A stretch of DNA of 64,000 nucleotides from Candidatus Blochmannia vicinus. GTDB taxonomy: Bacteria; Pseudomonadota; Gammaproteobacteria; Enterobacterales; Enterobacteriaceae. The position numbers were made by a program, and so were the translations under genes. Positions 59,304 through 64,000 of the stretch are shown piece by piece. The stretch lies in NCBI GenBank assembly GCA_030020825.1, contig CP125213.1:620001-684000 (forward strand), written 5' to 3'. The notes under the pieces were generated by a model. It was not told the origin of the DNA, searched no databases, and worked only from the letters and a program-made list of their open reading frames with translations. Numbering within the stretch: position 1 is the first letter of the stretch; each line of letters starts with the position of its first letter.

Positions 59304-60428
59304 ATGAAATTACGGTGTTTTACTAGCCTGGTTGCGACTATGGTTATGGCAAGCACTACCGCTGGGGCTGCTGAAGTTTATAATAAAGATGGAAATATAT
59401 TAAATATGTTTGGTAGTATTATTGGAGGTCATTATTTTTCTAGAGAAAATACTAAAGATGGGGATAATTCATTTTTAAGATATGGATTTTCTGGAAAAAC
59501 GTATGTTAATGATAAAATTGTAGGTTTTGGTATGTGGGAACATGAAATTTCTTTAAAAAATGTTGAAGGAATTAATGTAAGTAATAGCGGTAAGGTGTTG
59601 CTTGGCTATGCCGGAATAAAATTTGGAGATTTTGGAAGTATTGATTATGGACGGAATTATGGAGTGCTATATGATGTGGGATCATGGACGGATGTAATAC
59701 CGGGATTTGGCGGAGATATATCACTTATAGATAATTTTTTATCTAATCGTAGTTCAAACGTGGTTACATATCGTAATAAAGACCTTTTTGGTTTTGTAAA
59801 TGGTTTAGATTTTGCTTTGCAATATCAAGGTAAAAATGATGTTAATAAGGAAACGGGTCGTACTTTAAAAACAGCTAATGGAGAGGGATATGGAGTATCT
59901 GCGTCTTATGCACTAGATAATGGATTCGCAGCATCTGCTGCCTATGCTAATAGTAAGCGTATTTTTGAACAGAATGTTTTAGATAATAATGGCGGAGGCG
60001 GTAATGATAATGCTGAAGCGTTTTCTTTTGGAATAAAATATGATGGAAAAGGGATGTATGTTGCAGCTACTTATGGAGAGACTTATAATATGACACCATT
60101 TGGAAGTTTTTGTGATAATATTACTCCAGAAAATATTTATGGGTTTGTTAATAAGGCAAAGAATGTGGAATTAGTAGCTCAGTATCAATTTGATTTTGGA
60201 TTACGTCCTTCTGTATCTTATTTACATTCAAAAGTTAGTGATTTAGAAAGTGGTTATAGTAATTTTTTAAAAAAATGCATTACAGTTGGAACTAGTTATG
60301 TGTTTAATAAAAACATTTGTACTACTATAGATTATAGAATTGATTTACTAAATAAAAATAGTTTTACTGATGCGTCTAATATTAATCCAGATGATATTAT
60401 TGCATTAGGAGTAGCCTATGTATTTTAG
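59304..60428 (+). CDS. ompC: General porin, OmpC/OmpF family
   Basis: A trimeric 16-strand outer-membrane channel for small solutes. The 374-residue precursor has a signal peptide cleaved after Ala22 (AGA|AEVYN), the mature start AEVYNKDGNIL, DYGRNYGVLYDVGSWTDVIP, FALQYQGKND, YQFDFGLRPSVSYLHSK, and a C-terminal AYVF ending in Phe, the signal for BAM. The constriction-loop motif is PGFGGD at 133-138, whereas E. coli OmpC/OmpF have PEFGGD. The location near gyrA and before proL/rplY is that of ompC. GAGG is 7 bases before the ATG. It is followed by a very strong dyad. Confidence 0.93.
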   Translation: MKLRCFTSLVATMVMASTTAGAAEVYNKDGNILNMFGSIIGGHYFSRENTKDGDNSFLRYGFSGKTYVNDKIVGFGMWEHEISLKNVEGINVSNSGKVLLGYAGIKFGDFGSIDYGRNYGVLYDVGSWTDVIPGFGGDISLIDNFLSNRSSNVVTYRNKDLFGFVNGLDFALQYQGKNDVNKETGRTLKTANGEGYGVSASYALDNGFAASAAYANSKRIFEQNVLDNNGGGGNDNAEAFSFGIKYDGKGMYVAATYGETYNMTPFGSFCDNITPENIYGFVNKAKNVELVAQYQFDFGLRPSVSYLHSKVSDLESGYSNFLKKCITVGTSYVFNKNICTTIDYRIDLLNKNSFTDASNINPDDIIALGVAYVF

Positions 60429-60437
60429 TTGTTTCGC

Positions 60438-60512
60438 TTATGTACTGTACTAAAAACAAAGGCGAATTATTATTTATATATAATTCGCCTTTGTTTTTAG
60501 TACAGTACATAA
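60438..60512 (+). terminator. 33-bp perfect inverted repeat, porin terminator
   Basis: The arms 60438-60470 and 60480-60512 are perfect complements over 33 bases, separated by the 9-base loop TATTTATAT. The core AAAGGCGAATTAT/ATAATTCGCCTTT is followed by GTTTTTAG, and preceded by the matching CTAAAAAC, so it looks like a bidirectional Rho-independent terminator extended by TTATGTACTGTA / TACAGTACATAA. It starts 9 bases after the porin stop and ends 27 bases before ddlA. It is by far the longest perfect dyad seen in the window. Confidence 0.9.
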
Positions 60513-60539
60513 TAATATGTGTATTGAGGAATATAGTGT

Positions 60540-61649
60540 ATGTCCAAATTATGTATTGGGATTATTTGTGGAGGGCGTTCCTTAGAGCATGAAATTTCAT
60601 TAAAATCGGCTATATGTATTGCTCAATCTATTGATATATGTCGATTTGAAGTAATTATTTTGTGGATAGATAAAAAGGGATGTTGGCATCTAAAAAATAG
60701 AAATTTTGATACTTTATTTTGTTATGAAGATGATACATATATTTCAATATTATTACAAATCTATCCTCATCGCTTTGCATCTAATACTAAATATATAAAT
60801 GATTATATAAAATTTGATGTTATTTTTCCTATAGTTCATGGAACATTAGGAGAAGATGGAGCTTTACAGGGTTTATTGTGTATGATGAATTTACCATTTG
60901 TTGGTTCTCATGTTTTAAGTTCATCTATAGGTATGGATAAAGATGTGTCTAAACGTTTATTGCGTGATGCAGGCCTATCAGTAGTGCCATTTAAAACTTT
61001 TTTAGTAAATGATCAACATAATATAGATTTTGATGATCTTGTTTCTACTTTTAGGTTGCCTTTTTTTGTAAAGCCAGTGAATCAAGGATCATCAATAGGA
61101 GTTTCAAAAGTTACCAGTCGTAAATATTTTAATCAAGCATTGGAAAAAGCTTTTTATTTTAGTCACAAAATATTGATAGAACCAGCTATTATTGGAAGGG
61201 AGATAGAGTGCGCAGTATTGGGTAATGATAATCCGGAGATTAGCGTGTGTGGTGAAATTATATTGGCGAATAAAAATTTTTATACTTATTATGATAAATA
61301 TATAGCACGCGATGTTCAGATCCTGATACCGGCTTTAGTTAATGATTTAATAAGTGATGAGATTCGTAGTATTACTTTACGTGCATTTCAAATATTAAAT
61401 TGTTCTGGAATGGCTCGTGTAGATTTTTTTTTAACTTCAGACAATCAGATTTTTTTGAATGAAGTGAATACTTTGCCTGGATTCACTTATGACAGTATGT
61501 ATCCTAAATTATGGGAGATAAGTGGGTTAAATTTTCAAAAATTAATTACTAAATTGATAGAGTTGGCATTAGATATGCATGATAAAAACAATTGTTTTTA
61601 TCATGCAGATAGCGATTTATTAAAGTATTTTCGGCATGAGAGGATTTGA
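60540..61649 (+). CDS. ddlA: D-alanine--D-alanine ligase A
   Basis: Ddl joins two D-alanines for peptidoglycan precursors. The 369-residue ATP-grasp protein (E. coli DdlA 364) begins [19 protein letters not shown] with Glu16-His17, and has [60 protein letters not shown] and [19 protein letters not shown]. These blocks match DdlA rather than the shorter DdlB. GAGGA precedes the ATG. Its last six codons run into the 3' end of the antisense tRNA-Pro gene by 19 bases. In E. coli ddlA is far from ompC, so this placement is a rearrangement relative to E. coli. Confidence 0.95.
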   Translation: MSKLCIGIICGGRSLEHEISLKSAICIAQSIDICRFEVIILWIDKKGCWHLKNRNFDTLFCYEDDTYISILLQIYPHRFASNTKYINDYIKFDVIFPIVHGTLGEDGALQGLLCMMNLPFVGSHVLSSSIGMDKDVSKRLLRDAGLSVVPFKTFLVNDQHNIDFDDLVSTFRLPFFVKPVNQGSSIGVSKVTSRKYFNQALEKAFYFSHKILIEPAIIGREIECAVLGNDNPEISVCGEIILANKNFYTYYDKYIARDVQILIPALVNDLISDEIRSITLRAFQILNCSGMARVDFFLTSDNQIFLNEVNTLPGFTYDSMYPKLWEISGLNFQKLITKLIELALDMHDKNNCFYHADSDLLKYFRHERI

Positions 61650-61704
61650 ACCTCTGACTTCCGTCACCCCATGACGGCGCGCTACCAAACTACGCCACAT
61701 GCCG
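61631..61704 (-). tRNA. proL: tRNA-Pro (anticodon GGG)
   Basis: Acceptor CGGCATG pairs with CATGCCG, the anticodon stem CCGTC/GACGG holds loop ATGGGGT (anticodon GGG), and the T arm reads AGAGGTTCAAATCCTCT. It matches E. coli proL, which also lies near rplY. Discriminator A; CCA is not encoded (next bases AAA). The 3' end overlaps the end of the ddlA reading frame on the opposite strand by 19 bases. Confidence 0.97.
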
Positions 61705-62086
61705 TTTTTGGGTTTTATTACTTATTTACTAATAAAAATTAGTGAAAACACAAAAATTAATTTTTGCAAATATAAATATATATATCTTATATATAATTTT
61801 AAATTTTTTATTTGTAGAAATTGAACCTTATATGTTATATATCGCGTTGTTCTTTTATTTCATTTTAATTAGTAAAAATGTGTATAAAACATATGCATGC
61901 ATGAATATTTCGTTAACTATAAAATAGATTGTTTAATATTGTATATAAGCTAATCTTATTTAACTTATATCATTTTTATATTATTTCTGTATTACAATAA
62001 TAAAGCAGGCCTATGGTTTAATTAAAAAAATTATGTCTTGATAGGTTATAGTTATTATAAATAAATGTATTATTTATCATTTATCA
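61705..62086. other. Spacer between tRNA-Pro and rplY
   Basis: 382 bases. A 61-codon hydrophobic frame from GTG at 61742 is present but not convincing. The interval should contain the proL promoter and the rplY transcript end. No terminator with a GC stem is visible. Confidence 0.5.
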
Positions 62087-62380
62087 TTAAATATGTATGA
62101 AATCAATATGAATTGGTTTGGGTTTGAAAGGATGATATTGTATTTCTTGTACTTTAACTGTAATGGATTCTTTATTTTCAATAAATAATAGCACTAGATT
62201 ATTTTTATATAGTTGTGCTACAGAATTAGGATGCAAAATGTCATTTTGATTTAGTATAATGGACAAATTTTCTTTATTGTCTTTTCTATAGACAATAGCT
62301 GGACATTTGTTTTGTTTACGTAAGCGTCTTGATGCGCTTTTTTTGTGATAAGTACGCAAGTTAGCTTTGATTGTTAGCAT
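62087..62380 (-). CDS. rplY: 50S ribosomal protein bL25
   Basis: Binds 5S rRNA in the large ribosomal subunit. The 97-residue protein (E. coli 94) has the short single-domain form of L25, with KKSASRRLRKQNKCPAIVY near the start and QEIQYHPFKPKPIHIDFIHI at the end, both family signatures. The C-terminal CTC-type domain found in other bacteria is absent, as is normal for enterics. AGGT precedes the ATG. Confidence 0.97.
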   Translation of the reverse strand: MLTIKANLRTYHKKSASRRLRKQNKCPAIVYRKDNKENLSIILNQNDILHPNSVAQLYKNNLVLLFIENKESITVKVQEIQYHPFKPKPIHIDFIHI

Positions 62381-63244
62381 TGATTTAATACCTGTAAAAT
62401 ATAAAATTATGTTTGCATTATAATATTATTTTGATAAATATTTTTATATTGTATGTGTGAATTATTTTGGGCATGATTTTAATAATATAAATAAATTATA
62501 AATTACCATTTTTATGGTATTAAGTTTATATAATTATATTGTTGGTACAATAATTTTTTAGTGTCAAATATGTCAATATATATTGTATTATAAAATGGTA
62601 ATTTTGTAATAAAATGTTGTTATTATATTTTATACAATTTTATTGTAAATTTTTTTATTTATAATCTATAGTGGTGTGTTGTTTCATTAAAAATTAAAAT
62701 TTATACGTTTTAGATTGTAAGTATATATATTTAACAATCACAATATAAATTTTAATTAAATTTATTTTCGGAAAGTGGTTTTAGTGTTTGTTATGCTATT
62801 TATGTAATGCACGAACAATTATTTATTTTTATTTATGGAAATTAAATGATAATATAGATACATATTATAAATAATACAATGAATAAATGTGATATAGGTT
62901 CATATTTTAAATAATTAAATCTTGTTCTATATAGATAGGAACAAGATGATAATTACGATATGTGTTATTTTTATTTAAATTTTTATTAGATTATTTTTAT
63001 TATGTAATATAATGGAAGATATGTATTATATACAGATGATATTATGAAATAGGTATAATTATATAAGTAAAGATTGAGCAATGTAAAATGAATATATATT
63101 GATTGTAAGTTTTATAGTAATTAAATTTAAGGTTTTAGTATTTATTAATATAAATTTAGTTGTGTCGGTTGTTTTAATATTATTATAGGTATTATACTAT
63201 ACCAAAAAATTCGTAAAAGTATCTATTTTAGAGAAAGCTGCTGC
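62381..63244. other. 864-base divergent spacer between rplY and folE
   Basis: No gene on either strand; several E. coli genes between rplY and folE are missing. It should hold the promoters of rplY and folE. One GC-containing dyad is listed at 62919-62947. Confidence 0.55.
62919..62947. repeat. 9-bp inverted repeat upstream of folE
   Basis: ATCTTGTTC and GAACAAGAT are perfect complements around an 11-base loop, about 300 bases before folE. No T tract follows. It may be an old terminator or operator, or chance. Confidence 0.4.
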
Positions 63245-63910
63245 ATGTCTATCTTGACACAAGAAGCGTTATTAGTACGTGATGCTTTATTAGTAAAAGG
63301 GTTAGAAAACCCACTAATTGCATTGAATATTAATACTCAAATTCGTAAACTTCGTATCGAAGATCATATGAAAGCTATTGTGCATCTTCTTAATCTTGAT
63401 TTGAAACATGATAGTTTGTCAAATACTCCCAAACGTATAGCTAAAATGTATGTAGAAGAAATTTTTTCAGGTTTAGATTATTCAAATTTTCCTAAAATTG
63501 CAATTATTCAAAATACAATGCAAATTCATGAAATGATCACAGTGCGAGGAATTAATATCACTAGTACTTGTGAACATCATTTCATTGTTTTTAATGGTAA
63601 AGTTACTGTTTCTTATATTCCAAAAAAAAAAGTGATTGGTTTATCAAAAATAAATAGAATAGTACAGTTTTTTTCTAAAAGACCACAACTACAAGAACGA
63701 TTGACAAAACAAATTGCTTTAGCATTACAAACATTACTTAATACTAATGATGTGGCAATATTTATTGATGCAGTACATTATTGTGTAAAATCTAGAGGTA
63801 TACATGATATTAACAGCACTACAACTACTATTTCATTAGGAGGTGTATTTGAGTCAAATGTAAATATTAGAAAAGAGTTTTTACATACAATTACATATTA
63901 TAATCATTAA
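63245..63910 (+). CDS. folE: GTP cyclohydrolase I
   Basis: FolE converts GTP to dihydroneopterin triphosphate, the first step to folate. The 221-residue protein (E. coli 222) has zinc ligands Cys109, His112 and Cys180, in STCEHHF and HYCVKSRG, and [24 protein letters not shown], the conserved catalytic core. A weak AGAGAAAG site precedes the ATG. With folC here it indicates a working folate pathway. Confidence 0.97.
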   Translation: MSILTQEALLVRDALLVKGLENPLIALNINTQIRKLRIEDHMKAIVHLLNLDLKHDSLSNTPKRIAKMYVEEIFSGLDYSNFPKIAIIQNTMQIHEMITVRGINITSTCEHHFIVFNGKVTVSYIPKKKVIGLSKINRIVQFFSKRPQLQERLTKQIALALQTLLNTNDVAIFIDAVHYCVKSRGIHDINSTTTTISLGGVFESNVNIRKEFLHTITYYNH

Positions 63911-64000
63911 ATCTTATTTATTATAAAATTTATAGTATTTACATGTCAGGAAAACGAAAACTTGTAAGATACAGGAATTACTTAAAATTATCTATTATGT
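63911..64000. other. Right-edge noncoding sequence
   Basis: 90 bases after folE with no recognisable feature. Confidence 0.5.

Noticed and set aside
61742..61927. 61-codon hydrophobic reading frame from GTG between tRNA-Pro and rplY
   Set aside because: No ribosome binding site, composition (Ile, Tyr, Leu, Phe) is what random AT-rich DNA encodes, and no family resemblance.

Overview
The window looks like part of the reduced chromosome of a gammaproteobacterial insect endosymbiont, most likely a 'Candidatus Blochmannia' (ant symbiont) genome. The DNA is extremely A+T rich. Nearly every gene is a close relative of an Enterobacteriaceae housekeeping gene, and intergenic spaces are long and apparently empty. 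I see no transposon, phage, CRISPR array or restriction system. A urease accessory gene at the left edge, together with lysine, sulfur and aromatic biosynthesis genes, fits an ant symbiont that recycles nitrogen. The genus call is inference from gene content; I could not run a search.

Layout. 1-8 kb: end of ureG, a small membrane protein resembling YfgG, upp, bcp, dapA with a truncated bamC, dapE and a transketolase gene. 7.9-9.9 kb: a 2-kb stretch without a recognisable gene. 9.9-17.6 kb: the sulfate ABC transporter cysPUWA, facing the PTS genes ptsI and ptsH and then cysK. 18-25.2 kb: ligA (without its BRCT domain), tRNA-Lys, tRNA-Val, gltX, nupC, mntH and tRNA-Arg. 25.5-35.1 kb: aroC-prmB, then fabB, pdxB, truA, accD and folC. 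35.7-50.9 kb: the complete respiratory complex I operon nuoABCDEFGHIJKLMN with fused nuoCD. 51-58.6 kb: yfaE-nrdB-nrdA (class Ia ribonucleotide reductase), ubiG and gyrA. 59.3-63.9 kb: one OmpC/F-type porin, ddlA, tRNA-Pro, rplY and folE.

Gene order follows the E. coli map (from memory, about 57 down to 48 min) almost without rearrangement; the differences are mostly deletions. cysM and crr are missing between cysA and ptsI. cysZ and zipA are missing between cysK and ligA. The clear exceptions to the order are ureG and ddlA.

Functionally the genes cover NADH oxidation (Nuo, UbiG for quinone), deoxynucleotide supply (NrdAB, YfaE), DNA topology and joining (GyrA, LigA), fatty-acid and folate synthesis (AccD, FabB, FolC, FolE), pyridoxal synthesis (PdxB), lysine and peptidoglycan precursors (DapA, DapE, DdlA), and uptake of sulfate, nucleosides, manganese and PTS sugars.

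I did not find a convincing undescribed system. The most notable observations are a 33-bp perfect inverted repeat after the porin gene, BamC cut down to its BamD-binding N-terminus, LigA without BRCT, the end of ddlA overlapping an antisense tRNA gene, and four tRNA genes that do not encode CCA. Promoters are not listed because -10-like boxes occur everywhere in such AT-rich DNA and none can be defended by eye.
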